Positions 42,098-51,037 of a stretch of DNA of 64,000 nt are shown in pieces. Under the pieces are notes generated by a model. It was not told where the DNA came from and ran no database searches. It was given only the letters and a program-made list of their open reading frames with translations. Within the stretch, counting starts at the first letter, position 1. Every line of letters starts with the position of its first letter. The translations under genes were made by a program, and so were the position numbers. Source of the DNA: JAJFUI01 sp039698035 (GTDB lineage: Bacteria > Planctomycetota > Planctomycetia > Pirellulales > Thermoguttaceae); the NCBI GenBank assembly GCA_039698035.1, contig JBDKSW010000001.1, positions 62,001 to 126,000 on the forward strand, in the 5' to 3' direction.

Positions 42098-44320
42098 TCA
42101 CGCCCCGTCGCCAATCCACATACCGAGCTGGTAGGTGATCAGCGCGCCGACGTAGGCCAGCGCCGTCATGTAGGCAAACGTGAAGATCGGCCAGCGCCAA
42201 CTGTTCGTTTCGCGGCGAATGACGGCCAGCGTGGCCGCGCATTGGGCGCAGAGGGCAAAAAACACCATGATCCCGAGCGCCACCGGAATGTTGAAGACGG
42301 GGCGGTCCGTGCCATCCCAGGTGACGCCGTGAAGCTTTTGGCTCCATCGGTCGTGCTGCGTGCCATTGTCGGCCAGCTCGTCATCCAGGTGGTACATGAC
42401 GCCCAGGTTGGAAACGACGAATTCGCGGGCCGGCAGCGAGGCAATCACGGCGCAGCCGATTCGCCAATCCCAGCCCAGCGGTCGGACGACCGGCTCGATG
42501 ACCTGGCCCGCTTGGCCCAAGAGGCTTTCTCGCTGCTGTTGCTGGTGTGTCGCTTGGGGATTGTGCGGGAAGTACAAAGCGGCCCAAACCAAGATCGAGA
42601 CGGCCAGGATCAGTGTTCCGGCCGTGCGGAGGAAGACCCAGCCGCGTTCAGCCATGCGCATCGCCACCGTGCGCGGCGAGGGCCACTTGTAGCTTGGCAG
42701 TTCCATGACAAACGGCGGCGTCTGGCCCCGCAAAATGGTTCGCTTGAAAAGCGTTGCCGCCAGCACGGCGGCCAAGATTCCCAACAGATACAGACCGGCC
42801 AACGTCACTCCCTGCAGGTTGACCAATCCGCCCCAGTAAGTCTGTGCGGGGATGAACGCGGCGATCAGCAGGCCGTAGACCGGCAGCCGCGCGGAACAGG
42901 TCAGCAGCGGCGCGACGAGGATCGTGGTCAACCGGTCTCGCTCGTCCTCGATGACCCGCGCGGCCATGATGCCTGGCACGGCGCAGCCGAACGACGAGAG
43001 CAACGGGATGAACGACTTTCCGCTCAGGCCGACGCGAACCATGAGCCGGTCCATGAGAAACGCGGCTCGGGCCATGTAGCCGCAGTCTTCCAGTACGGCG
43101 AGGAAGCCGAAGAGAATCAGAATTTGCGGGAGAAACGCGAGGACCGTGCCAACGCCGCCCAGGATGCCCGCGACGACGAGGCTTCGCACGGCGCCTTCGG
43201 CCATGTGCGAGCCAAGGAAGCCGCCGGCAGCCGCCGTCAGCGACTCGATGCCGTCCATCAGCGGCCGGGCCCAAACGAACACAGACTGAAAGACGCTGGT
43301 CATGACCAGGGCGAAAATCAGCGTGCCCCAGAGACGGTGCGTCAACACGCGGTCAATGCGGTCGCTGTGCGTCGCCTCGTAGTGGGGCGGCTCGACAACC
43401 ACGCCATCGAGCACCCGCCGGGCCCAATCGTACCGAGCGGTTGTTTCGACGCTGGGCACGGGACAGCCGACATCGGCCAACCGGGTCTGTGCGGTCTCGA
43501 TGCGAGTCGCCCAACGCCCCTCGGCGTCATTCAGCACGGTGCGCTGCATGTAGCCGCTGCGGTCGAGGAGCAACCGCCGCACCAGGCTGCGCGTCGGAGG
43601 GCCGTCAGGACATTGCTGCGGATCGGCCGCCAATTCCGAATGAAGCAAGGCGACTTCCGACTCGAAGGCGGCCGGCAGCCGCGTCACGTTGGGACACAGC
43701 GGGCCGGGCGGCGGTCGCTGCATCCCCGGGTTGTAGCACGCGCAACCCAACAGCCCCGCGTGACACTTGCAGGTCGCTCGCAATGGTTGGGTGGGCGAGC
43801 TGGGCAACACGGCCAAGGCCGCCTTCAGTTGTTCCAACCCGATTCGCCGGTTTGCCTGAGTGGGCACGACGCGGACGCCCAATTGGCGTTCGAGTCGGTC
43901 CAGGTCCACGCGGATGCCGCGACGTTCAGCCACGTCGAGCATGTTGACGGCCAGCACGACCGGCAACCCCAGCTCCAAGATCTGGCTAACCAAGTAGAGG
44001 TTCCGCTCTAGGTTGGTGGCGTCCACCGTGCAAAGAACCGCATCGGCCGCCACCTCCTGAGACTGGCGGAACAGCAAATCGACGACGACCATCTCGTCGC
44101 GCGACCGTGGGGCCAAGCTGTAGAGCCCTGGCAGGTCGATGATCTCGAACGGGCGGCCTTCGATGACCATTTCGCCGGTCTTTTTTTCGACCGTCACGCC
44201 CGGGTAGTTGCCCACATGCTGGTGAACGCCGACCAGCGCGCTGAAGAGGGTCGATTTGCCCGTGTTGGGATTTCCAACCAGGACGACCGTAAACGTGGGG
44301 GTGTCGGCGGCAGCAATCAT
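42098..44320 (-). CDS. feoB: Ferrous iron transporter FeoB
   Basis: The 740-residue protein is FeoB, the GTP-driven inner-membrane Fe(II) importer. The N-terminal G domain has G1 GNPNTGKST (16-24), G3 DLPGLYS and G4 NMLD. The membrane part has the Gate regions with LSSFGCAVPGIMAARVIED and a late AVIASLPAREFVVSNLGVMY. Between the G domain and the membrane part is an unusual cysteine-rich insert (Cys184, 186, 193, 195 and 209). The predicted start at 44320 gives a standard N-terminus. feoA lies 85 bases upstream on the same strand, so feoA-feoB form an operon. No FeoC is seen. Confidence 0.96.
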   Translation of the reverse strand: MIAAADTPTFTVVLVGNPNTGKSTLFSALVGVHQHVGNYPGVTVEKKTGEMVIEGRPFEIIDLPGLYSLAPRSRDEMVVVDLLFRQSQEVAADAVLCTVDATNLERNLYLVSQILELGLPVVLAVNMLDVAERRGIRVDLDRLERQLGVRVVPTQANRRIGLEQLKAALAVLPSSPTQPLRATCKCHAGLLGCACYNPGMQRPPPGPLCPNVTRLPAAFESEVALLHSELAADPQQCPDGPPTRSLVRRLLLDRSGYMQRTVLNDAEGRWATRIETAQTRLADVGCPVPSVETTARYDWARRVLDGVVVEPPHYEATHSDRIDRVLTHRLWGTLIFALVMTSVFQSVFVWARPLMDGIESLTAAAGGFLGSHMAEGAVRSLVVAGILGGVGTVLAFLPQILILFGFLAVLEDCGYMARAAFLMDRLMVRVGLSGKSFIPLLSSFGCAVPGIMAARVIEDERDRLTTILVAPLLTCSARLPVYGLLIAAFIPAQTYWGGLVNLQGVTLAGLYLLGILAAVLAATLFKRTILRGQTPPFVMELPSYKWPSPRTVAMRMAERGWVFLRTAGTLILAVSILVWAALYFPHNPQATHQQQQRESLLGQAGQVIEPVVRPLGWDWRIGCAVIASLPAREFVVSNLGVMYHLDDELADNGTQHDRWSQKLHGVTWDGTDRPVFNIPVALGIMVFFALCAQCAATLAVIRRETNSWRWPIFTFAYMTALAYVGALITYQLGMWIGDGA

Positions 44321-44405
44321 CAGAAAACGCGATCAGTGGCCGTCGCAGCCGGTGGGCAACGCAAAAACCCCATCTCCTTGAGTCGCTGGGCGACCCGCGT
44401 GCTCA

Positions 44406-44624
44406 TCAGCCGACCGGCTCGACCATGACACTCAGCAGGCCGTCGGCTCGGAGGCAAATTTTGTTGCCTGCCAAGCGGATGATACACGGATTCCCGCGCC
44501 GAAACATTTCGATCTTCGTTCCTCGGCGAAGCCCGAACTCTTCGAGCCGATGGACGTGATCGGGATGGCCAAGTACGCGAGCGACCATCGCCCGTGCCCC
44601 GACGGGCAGATGCGGCAACGGCAT
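44406..44624 (-). CDS. feoA: FeoA-like SH3-domain protein
   Basis: The 72-residue protein is FeoA, a small cytoplasmic SH3-like partner of FeoB. It shows MPLPHLPVGARAMVARVLG, then HRLEEFGLRRGTKIEMFR and the late ICLRADGLLSVMVEPV. The ATG at 44624 with CAGGTG upstream gives the usual length. The open frame continues 16 codons further to a TTG at 44672, which is possible but less likely. It precedes feoB on the same strand. Confidence 0.85.
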   Translation of the reverse strand: MPLPHLPVGARAMVARVLGHPDHVHRLEEFGLRRGTKIEMFRRGNPCIIRLAGNKICLRADGLLSVMVEPVG

Positions 44625-44773
44625 CACCTGACTTGGAACGACTTGCTTGATCACGGGCAACCGACGGCGCAACTTCCCATTCTTTCGACACTTATAAACT
44701 TACGCTGATTGGCCGCCGATTGCAAGCCCGGATGCGATGCGAGTGCCAGCCAAGGCCTCGTCATACCGGCGAG

Positions 44774-45412
44774 CTACCCGGACTCAGAAAGCTGGGCGTG
44801 CCGCGGTGGCAACGAGGACAGCTTGCCTCGGCCCAACGGCATGGCCGCCTGGTTGCAGCCAGGAGTCCGTCGCTTAGCGGACCCTGATGGTTTGCGGGCT
44901 CCGGACTTCTCTTTGTTCGGTCCGGCCGGGGGGGGCGCGGGCGGGGCCGTCAACCACGACATAAAGGGCAGTGGGAGCCGCGGCAGCGGAAGCCGATCGT
45001 AGAAATCCGCTCGGAAGTACAACGCCAGTCCGTAGTAGGCCACCAGAATGCCGGCCACGCCGCCGACGACCACCTCAATCAACTTCTGCAAGGCCGACTT
45101 CTCGCGCCGACTGCGCAGTCGGGATGCGGCCGGAAGCCGCGGAAGCGACTGGGCCATCGCGGCCGCTTCGTTGTCCCCTGCGGCATCGAGTGCCTCCCCG
45201 CCTTTCGCTTCGCCCGGTGCATCGGCGATGGCAGTCGGCTCGGCGGCGTGTGCCGCCACGAGAATCAGCTCTGGCGGCGCCAGCGCAAGGGATTCGCTCA
45301 GCGGATATTCGGCCGCGCACAACGGGCAACGAACCACCGCATCGCTTTCCGCCCCGGCGGGAACCGACACTTGTTTTCGGCATCTTGGGCAAGTCGAAGG
45401 CATAAGACTCAT
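44774..45412 (-). CDS. Zinc-ribbon protein with one membrane helix
   Basis: The 212-residue protein begins with a zinc-ribbon-like motif (CPRCRKQVSVPAG, then VVRCPLC, residues about 8-32). A linker rich in Ala, Glu and Pro follows (about 45-100), then one transmembrane helix (about 112-132: VVVGGVAGILVAYYGLALYF) and a Pro-rich basic tail. Similar ribbon-plus-helix proteins are frequent in planctomycetes and their role is unknown. The start overlaps the stop of the carboxypeptidase gene by four bases (ATGA), so translation is coupled. A start at 45403 is also possible. Confidence 0.8.
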   Translation of the reverse strand: MSLMPSTCPRCRKQVSVPAGAESDAVVRCPLCAAEYPLSESLALAPPELILVAAHAAEPTAIADAPGEAKGGEALDAAGDNEAAAMAQSLPRLPAASRLRSRREKSALQKLIEVVVGGVAGILVAYYGLALYFRADFYDRLPLPRLPLPFMSWLTAPPAPPPAGPNKEKSGARKPSGSAKRRTPGCNQAAMPLGRGKLSSLPPRHAQLSESG

Positions 45413-46917
45413 AGTTCGTAGAGCGATCCCATTTTGGCTTGCAGGTGTTCGATCAGCGGTCGCGCCGAGAGCTTTCGCCCGGTGACCCGTTCGACCAACT
45501 CGGCGGCCGTATAACGTTGCCCGTGACGGTGAATCCGCTCACGCAACCAATCGCGCAGCGGCCCGAAGTCGCCGCCGCCAAATGTGGCAGCCAGACCGCC
45601 AATTTCCGATTCCGCCTGGGCGAAGAACTGGGCCGCGTAGAGGTTGCCCAACGAATAGGTCGGAAAATAGCCAATCAACCCGGCGCTCCAATGCACGTCC
45701 TGTAGGACGCCGCTCCGGTTGTCCGGAGGCGTGATGCCCAGGTAACGCTCGTATTTCTCGTTCCACGCCGTCGGCAGGTCGGCCACTTGAAGCTGGTCGT
45801 CGAGCAACGCCCGTTCGAGCTCAAAGCGGATCAGGATGTGCAGATTGTAGGTAACCTCGTCGGCCTCGATCCGAATCAGCGACGGCCGCACGTCATTCAC
45901 GGCCAGATGGAACTGGTCGAAGGAAACGTCGGACAATACGGAGGGAAATCGCTGTTGGGCGATCGGATAAAAGTGATTCCAAAACGCGCGGCTGCGTCCA
46001 ACCAGGTTTTCCCAAAGCCGCGATTGCGACTCGTGAACGCCCAGGGAGACGGCCTCGCCCAACGGCAGTCCATAAAGTTCGACCGGGAGCCCCTGCTCGT
46101 AAATGCCATGGCCTGCTTCGTGCAGAACGCCGAAAAAGGCCGCGTTGAAGCACTGCTCTTCGTAGCGGGTCGTGATGCGGCAGTCGTGCGGCCCCAGCGT
46201 CGCGCAAAACGGATGGGCCGTGACATCCAGCCGCCCCCGGGCAAAATCAAAACCGATGGCCGTTGCCGCCTGGCGGACGAATCGATCTTGCTGATCGACC
46301 GGAAACCGTCGTCCCAGAATGGATGTGTCCGGCCGTCGGCCGCTCTGGGCGATGCGAGCCACCAGCGGCACCAATTCCTCTCGCAGCGTTTCCAGCACCG
46401 GACCGACGTTGGCCGTCAACTCCTCCGGCTCGAAATCATCGAGCAGCGCGTCGTAAGGGCACTTCGGGTATCCAACAGCCTCGGCCTGCTGACGCTTCAA
46501 TGCGATCATCCGCTCTAGCAGCGGGCGAAACGCCGGAAAATCGTCCTTCTCGCGAGCCTCTTGCCACGCTTGCTCGCCGAGGACCGCCGTGCGGGCCAAC
46601 TCCTCGACCAGCGTCTGCGGCAGCTTCACCGTCCGGTCTCGCTGGCGCTTCAGCCGACGGACCGTCACGGCCGCGTCCGCGTCGTCATCGAGTGCGCCTG
46701 ATAACTCGTCAAGTTGGCCGCCATACTTTGGATCGACCCACCATTGATGGACCAGCCCGGCAAGCAGCGTCGATTGTTCGGCCCGATGTTCCGCGCCGGC
46801 CGCCGGCAATTGCGTTCGCTCGTCCCAGCCGAGCGTCTCGCAGGCCGAGCTTAAGACGGCAATTCGCCGTGCGTGCCGGCAGACATCTTGGTACGTTTTA
46901 ACGAAGTGAGGGGTCAT
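45409..46917 (-). CDS. Metallocarboxypeptidase, M32 (Taq) family
   Basis: The 502-residue protein is a thermostable-carboxypeptidase-1 (M32) homologue, a cytoplasmic zinc enzyme that trims residues from peptide C-termini. The zinc motif HEAGH is at 266-270 and the third ligand Glu lies in LGVHESQSRLWEN. Further family blocks are DVTAHPFCATLGPHDCRITT, then GIYEQGLP, DEVTYNLHILIRFELERAL and GYFPTYSLGNLYAAQ. Length is typical. It is coupled to the zinc-ribbon gene by an ATGA overlap. No strong Shine-Dalgarno sequence precedes the ATG at 46917. Confidence 0.95.
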   Translation of the reverse strand: MTPHFVKTYQDVCRHARRIAVLSSACETLGWDERTQLPAAGAEHRAEQSTLLAGLVHQWWVDPKYGGQLDELSGALDDDADAAVTVRRLKRQRDRTVKLPQTLVEELARTAVLGEQAWQEAREKDDFPAFRPLLERMIALKRQQAEAVGYPKCPYDALLDDFEPEELTANVGPVLETLREELVPLVARIAQSGRRPDTSILGRRFPVDQQDRFVRQAATAIGFDFARGRLDVTAHPFCATLGPHDCRITTRYEEQCFNAAFFGVLHEAGHGIYEQGLPVELYGLPLGEAVSLGVHESQSRLWENLVGRSRAFWNHFYPIAQQRFPSVLSDVSFDQFHLAVNDVRPSLIRIEADEVTYNLHILIRFELERALLDDQLQVADLPTAWNEKYERYLGITPPDNRSGVLQDVHWSAGLIGYFPTYSLGNLYAAQFFAQAESEIGGLAATFGGGDFGPLRDWLRERIHRHGQRYTAAELVERVTGRKLSARPLIEHLQAKMGSLYEL

Positions 46918-47135
46918 GGCCGTGATTGGAGTGTCGGAAGAGCCGGACGCGGGGGGACAAGGGTCTATCGCCTATTGTCGCCGTGCGGCCGAGAACCGCA
47001 ATAGGGTCTGCGGCCGTATCGGGGCAATCTCGTGCCGAGCGCCAACATGCACCGCACATCTCTGCTGGGCGTGCCACACAGCCGAGAGCCGCTCCAAAGG
47101 CGGTCAGCATTCGCCTCGAAAAACGCAAACGTCGG

Positions 47136-47384
47136 CTACTTCCCTCGGCCCATCAGATCCCGTTCGATCTCTCGGCTTTCATCGCTCAGCCCCATGCAGC
47201 CGGCGTCCTTATCTTCCTTCTGGGCGCGGGCCTTGCGTGCGGTGCTCGACAGCCCGTTGTCGCGCAGACCCTTGTCGTGCGTTTGCCACTCCTTGCAACC
47301 CAAGACAACGGTGACAAGGACCAAAACCGTCAACCACCGGCCGACGCGAAGCAGTTGACGACATCTGCGAAATTGTGAAGTCAT
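47136..47384 (-). CDS. Small lipoprotein
   Basis: The 82-residue protein has a basic N-terminus, a hydrophobic stretch and a lipobox VVLGC (Cys about 30), so it should be a lipoprotein. The mature 50 residues are charged and end with GLSDESREIERDL. I have an impression of similar IERDL-type endings in small planctomycete lipoproteins but cannot name a family. The start at 47384 is chosen within a longer open frame because it gives the signal peptide. It is divergent from the TPR gene. Confidence 0.65.
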   Translation of the reverse strand: MTSQFRRCRQLLRVGRWLTVLVLVTVVLGCKEWQTHDKGLRDNGLSSTARKARAQKEDKDAGCMGLSDESREIERDLMGRGK

Positions 47385-47499
47385 GGCGAATCCCACGTGC
47401 CAGATTCCAGAAGAGGGGCGGAGTGTCCCAAAATCACGCCGCAGTGTCCAGGGCACTTTGCTGGCGACTTTGGCCGATCAAGAAACGCAAAAGTCCGTC

Positions 47500-47529
47500 T
47501 GGACGCCGACCGACCGATTTGGGTACACT
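47500..47529 (+). promoter_or_regulatory. Promoter of the TPR protein gene
   Basis: TGGACG (47500-47505), an 18-base spacer and TACACT (47524-47529) lie 65 bases before the ATG at 47594. The same -35 TGGACG occurs before the metallopeptidase gene (53796). Confidence 0.4.
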
Positions 47530-47593
47530 CCCCCAATTGGCTAAGCCCTGGATTCCCGGGCTTCTCGTGGCGAGGTTCAAGGAGGAACACGCA

Positions 47594-49687
47594 ATGCGGA
47601 GCAAATTCCTTTACAGCTTTGCAATTCCAACGGCCCTCTGCGTCATGCTGGGCAACAACCTCGCTGCAGCCGACGCCAAACGCCCATCGTCCGGCGTCGC
47701 CCATTCGGTGGACGAGAACGGCATCAAGGAATCGAATGAGCTCGATATGCCTGGGGATGCGGATCATTCGAGCGCCAAACCGAGTGCCCCGGCGTCCTCG
47801 CCCGCCAAGCAGAAGGTAATGACTAAGCCGGCCCCGATCGACTCGGGCCGTGCGGATTCCAACGTGCCGCCAACCGTGAAACGGTCGCCGAAGTTGTCGG
47901 CGGCTGAAGAGAAGGCCAAGCCGGCCCCGCGTGGAACTGAACTGAAGCCCGTCGTTCGGCCTGCCAGTCCCGCCGCCGATCGGTCGGAGGCCCCGCCCGT
48001 CTCGGTCGAGACGGCAATCTTCAAGGGCGTCGTGCCAGGTGTCTCGACCCGCGTCGATGTCGAGCGAATCTGGGGAAAGCCCAAGAGCTCGACACAGGCC
48101 GACGGGATGTTGGTGCAACGATATGCCGTCGAGCCGTTCCAGCGCGTCGACGTCAGCTACGCCGACGGCAAGGTGTCTTCCATCGTCATCCACTTCGCTC
48201 GTTCCTTCCCAGCCGACGTGGTGGCCAAACAACTCGATCTGGTCGCAATCCGGCCGGTGCAAGTGTCCAACGACCTGGGGGAAGTGCTCGGGCAGGCCTA
48301 TCCCGAGCGGGGCGTGCTGTTCACCTTCGAGCCGAGCGATGCGACCGGAAAGAGCACGATGAAAGTCCCCCAAGTGATTCTGGAGCCCGTCTCGGCCGAG
48401 CCGTTTGTGCTCCGCGCGGAAATGGCCGTCGAGAGTCGGCCGGACCTGAGCCGTCGCGATGCCGAACAGGCCCTCCGACTGGAGCCGGACATGGCCCGGG
48501 CGCATTGGTTGCTGAGCCGATTGCGAGCGGCGAACGAGCAGCATGAGGAAGCGTTGGCGGCCGCGCGCGAAGCGATGCGGCTCGACGACAATCCGCAATA
48601 TCGCGTGACTTACGCACAGATTCTGGCGCAGGTTGGCCGCCTGTCGGAGGCTGCGGAAGAAGCCAAGAAGGCGAGCCAAGCGAGCGGCAACCGGTCGCAC
48701 GTCAAGGCGAGGGCCGTCTGCCTGCTGGGCAACCTGCTGGCCTCCGGTCCCAAACCGGACTTCAAGAAGGCGCTGGAGATGCACAGCCAGGCGATCCAGC
48801 TTGCCGATCCGCTTCGCAACGACCAGCATCCGGCGATTCGCGTGGCCGCCAAGGAGGTATTGGCCGACGCCTACCTCGGCGCGGCGCACGACATTGCATG
48901 GGGGCAATGGAAGGAAAAGGCGAAGGCCGTCAGCCGTTGGCTGGAACGAGCGGCCGAGGCAACCGACGATCTGGTGATCAACGAGAACGCCAGTCGGCAG
49001 GTCTTGTTCCGGCTTCATGCCCGTTCGCTGGCCGTGTACGTCGGACTTCGCGGTGAAGTCGATCCCGAGCCGGCGGCCAAGGCCGTTCTTGCGGCCGGCG
49101 AAAAACTGGTTGCCGCCGCCGTTGAGCCGGGGCGCAAGGCGCAGCTCGAATGGGAGCTCGGCATGGCGCTCTACGACGCCGTTCAAATCTGCCAGATGCG
49201 GTCGGACAACGACGCCGCGCTGAAGCACGGTGAAGAGGCCGTGAAGTGCCTGGCCGAGGCCAGCCAGATGAGGCCGTCGTCCGCCGCCTCGCTGTTGCTC
49301 GGTCGCGCGTATTTCCGGCTTGGCGCCATCCATGCCATCAGCCGTCACGACCACCAAGCCGCGGTCGCCTCGTTCGATAAGGCCGTCCCGCTGTTTGACC
49401 GTCTCACGCCGGACGACGTGACCGGCAGTCTGAGCCGCCACGGCGAATCGCTGGTCACGATGGGCGTCTCCTACTGGGAGATCGGCCGGCAGCAGGAAGC
49501 CGTCTCGTTGAGCGAGAGCGGGATCAAGTGGATGGAAAAAGCGGTCGAGCAAGGCGTCCTCGACCGATCGGCACTCGCCATTCCCTATGCCAATCTGGCC
49601 GCAATGCATCGCAAGCTGGGCGCCGACGACCAGGCCGATCGCTATCAAGGGCTCGCCAGCCGGGCCAAGAAAGAAAATTCGCGATAG
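47594..49687 (+). CDS. Secreted TPR-repeat protein
   Basis: The 697-residue protein has a signal peptide (about residues 1-26, ending LAAADA). A low-complexity Pro/Ala/Ser/Lys linker (to about 140) precedes a small domain (about 145-260, IFKGVVPGVSTRVDVERIWG, then YADGKVSSIVIHFA) and a run of TPR-type helix pairs from about 270 to 690, for example MARAHWLLSRLRAANEQHEE and ALAAAREAMRL. TPR solenoids bind other proteins; the partner is unknown. An excellent ribosome-binding site (AAGGAGG) precedes the ATG at 47594, which fixes the start inside a longer open frame. Confidence 0.85.
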   Translation: MRSKFLYSFAIPTALCVMLGNNLAAADAKRPSSGVAHSVDENGIKESNELDMPGDADHSSAKPSAPASSPAKQKVMTKPAPIDSGRADSNVPPTVKRSPKLSAAEEKAKPAPRGTELKPVVRPASPAADRSEAPPVSVETAIFKGVVPGVSTRVDVERIWGKPKSSTQADGMLVQRYAVEPFQRVDVSYADGKVSSIVIHFARSFPADVVAKQLDLVAIRPVQVSNDLGEVLGQAYPERGVLFTFEPSDATGKSTMKVPQVILEPVSAEPFVLRAEMAVESRPDLSRRDAEQALRLEPDMARAHWLLSRLRAANEQHEEALAAAREAMRLDDNPQYRVTYAQILAQVGRLSEAAEEAKKASQASGNRSHVKARAVCLLGNLLASGPKPDFKKALEMHSQAIQLADPLRNDQHPAIRVAAKEVLADAYLGAAHDIAWGQWKEKAKAVSRWLERAAEATDDLVINENASRQVLFRLHARSLAVYVGLRGEVDPEPAAKAVLAAGEKLVAAAVEPGRKAQLEWELGMALYDAVQICQMRSDNDAALKHGEEAVKCLAEASQMRPSSAASLLLGRAYFRLGAIHAISRHDHQAAVASFDKAVPLFDRLTPDDVTGSLSRHGESLVTMGVSYWEIGRQQEAVSLSESGIKWMEKAVEQGVLDRSALAIPYANLAAMHRKLGADDQADRYQGLASRAKKENSR

Positions 49688-49797
49688 CCGCGTCGCTCGC
49701 AGCCGACACACTTCCAGCCAGGCCACTGGTCGCGTCTGCCGCTTCTGCGGTACACTAGCGACTGCTCCGGACGTTTCCGAACTGGGGAGGGTGGCCC

Positions 49798-50910
49798 GTG
49801 GAACAGCATGAAATCGACCTTTGGCACATGCGCCGCGCGCTGACGCTGGCCGCCCAGGGCCAGGGCCTCGTCGAGCCAAACCCGATGGTAGGTTGCGTCG
49901 TCGCCCGAGGAGCCGAAATTATCGGCGAAGGGTTTCATCGGCAATTCGGCGGGCCACATGCCGAGGTCGAGGCGCTCCGCATCGCCGGTTCAAGGGCGGC
50001 CGGGGCTACGCTCTACGTGACACTCGAACCCTGCTGCCATCATGGCAAGACGCCGCCATGCACGGATGCCGTGCTCCGGTCGGGCGTGCAGCGCGTCGTC
50101 ATCGGCATGACGGACCCATTTCCGCAAGTCGCAGGCCAAGGCATCGCGGAGCTGCGTGCCGCCGGCCTGACGGTCGTAACGGGCCTTCTGGAAGCCGAGT
50201 CGCGACAGCTCAACGCGCCCTATCGGAAGCTGGTGGAAACCGGCCGACCATGGGTTATCGCAAAATGGGCCATGACGCTCGACGGCAAAATCGCCACTCG
50301 GACCGGAGCAAGCCGCTGGATCTCCAACGCGCAGTCGAGGGCTATCGTCCACAAGCTGCGCGGTCGCGTCGACGCGATCATCGTCGGACGCCAGACGGCC
50401 TTGCACGACGACCCGTTGCTGACGGCCCGACCGGCTGGCCCTCGCACGGCAACACGTGTTGTGCTGGACACGGCGGGCCGCTTGGCTAGCGACAGCCAAC
50501 TGGTCCGAACGGCCCGACAGTGGCCCGTTCTGGTGGCCGTGGGCGAAGCCGCTTCGACGGCCGACCGCTCAAGACTGGGTGACGCGGGCTGTGAGGTCCT
50601 GGTGTGCCCTGGCGCTACGCACGCCGCGCGATTGGACGCCTTGCTGGCCGAAATGGGCCGACGACGATGGACCAACGTGCTTGTCGAGGGAGGCGCTCAG
50701 GTCCTGGGCGCCATGTTCGACGCCCGGGCGATGGACGAGGTGCATGTCTTTATCGCATCGCGGCTGTTCGGCGGCGCGACGGTGCCAACGGCCGTTGCTG
50801 GCGAGGGAATTGGCGACGTGGCCGCCTCGCTCGAACTGGAAACGCCCACGGTCCAGCAAATCGAGGGCGACACTTATATCGCCGGCCGAGTGCGTCGCGG
50901 CAACCCGTGA
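49798..50910 (+). CDS. ribD: Bifunctional riboflavin biosynthesis deaminase/reductase
   Basis: The 370-residue protein is RibD, carrying out the second and third steps of riboflavin synthesis (deamination of the pyrimidine, then NADPH-dependent reduction of the ribose). The deaminase domain has zinc ligands His54 (GPHAEVEAL), Cys79 and Cys88 (EPCCHHGKTPPC). The reductase domain starts WVIAKWAMTLDGKIATRTG, with DAIIVGRQTALHDDPLLTAR and NVLVEGGAQVLGAMF. The start is a GTG at 49798 with GGGAGGG upstream. No other rib gene and no FMN riboswitch is seen in the 110 bases before it. Confidence 0.96.
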   Translation: MEQHEIDLWHMRRALTLAAQGQGLVEPNPMVGCVVARGAEIIGEGFHRQFGGPHAEVEALRIAGSRAAGATLYVTLEPCCHHGKTPPCTDAVLRSGVQRVVIGMTDPFPQVAGQGIAELRAAGLTVVTGLLEAESRQLNAPYRKLVETGRPWVIAKWAMTLDGKIATRTGASRWISNAQSRAIVHKLRGRVDAIIVGRQTALHDDPLLTARPAGPRTATRVVLDTAGRLASDSQLVRTARQWPVLVAVGEAASTADRSRLGDAGCEVLVCPGATHAARLDALLAEMGRRRWTNVLVEGGAQVLGAMFDARAMDEVHVFIASRLFGGATVPTAVAGEGIGDVAASLELETPTVQQIEGDTYIAGRVRRGNP

Positions 50911-51037
50911 CGCACGCTTTTCTCTCTTGCTTTCGGGTGCAAACCGCACGCGAGAGCGGCCCGCCGCACGACCGGCGCTTTGTCCGGCGCCCGCGCGCAG
51001 CACATGCCCGGCAATCGCACACTTGCCGCGACGATTG

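Noticed and set aside
42086..44011. Plus-strand open frame opposite feoB
   Set aside because: feoB is unmistakable on the minus strand; the plus frame is Gln/Arg/His-rich shadow sequence.
47381..49879. Long minus-strand open frame opposite the TPR gene
   Set aside because: The plus strand has a signal peptide, a strong ribosome-binding site and TPR repeats; the opposite frame has none.
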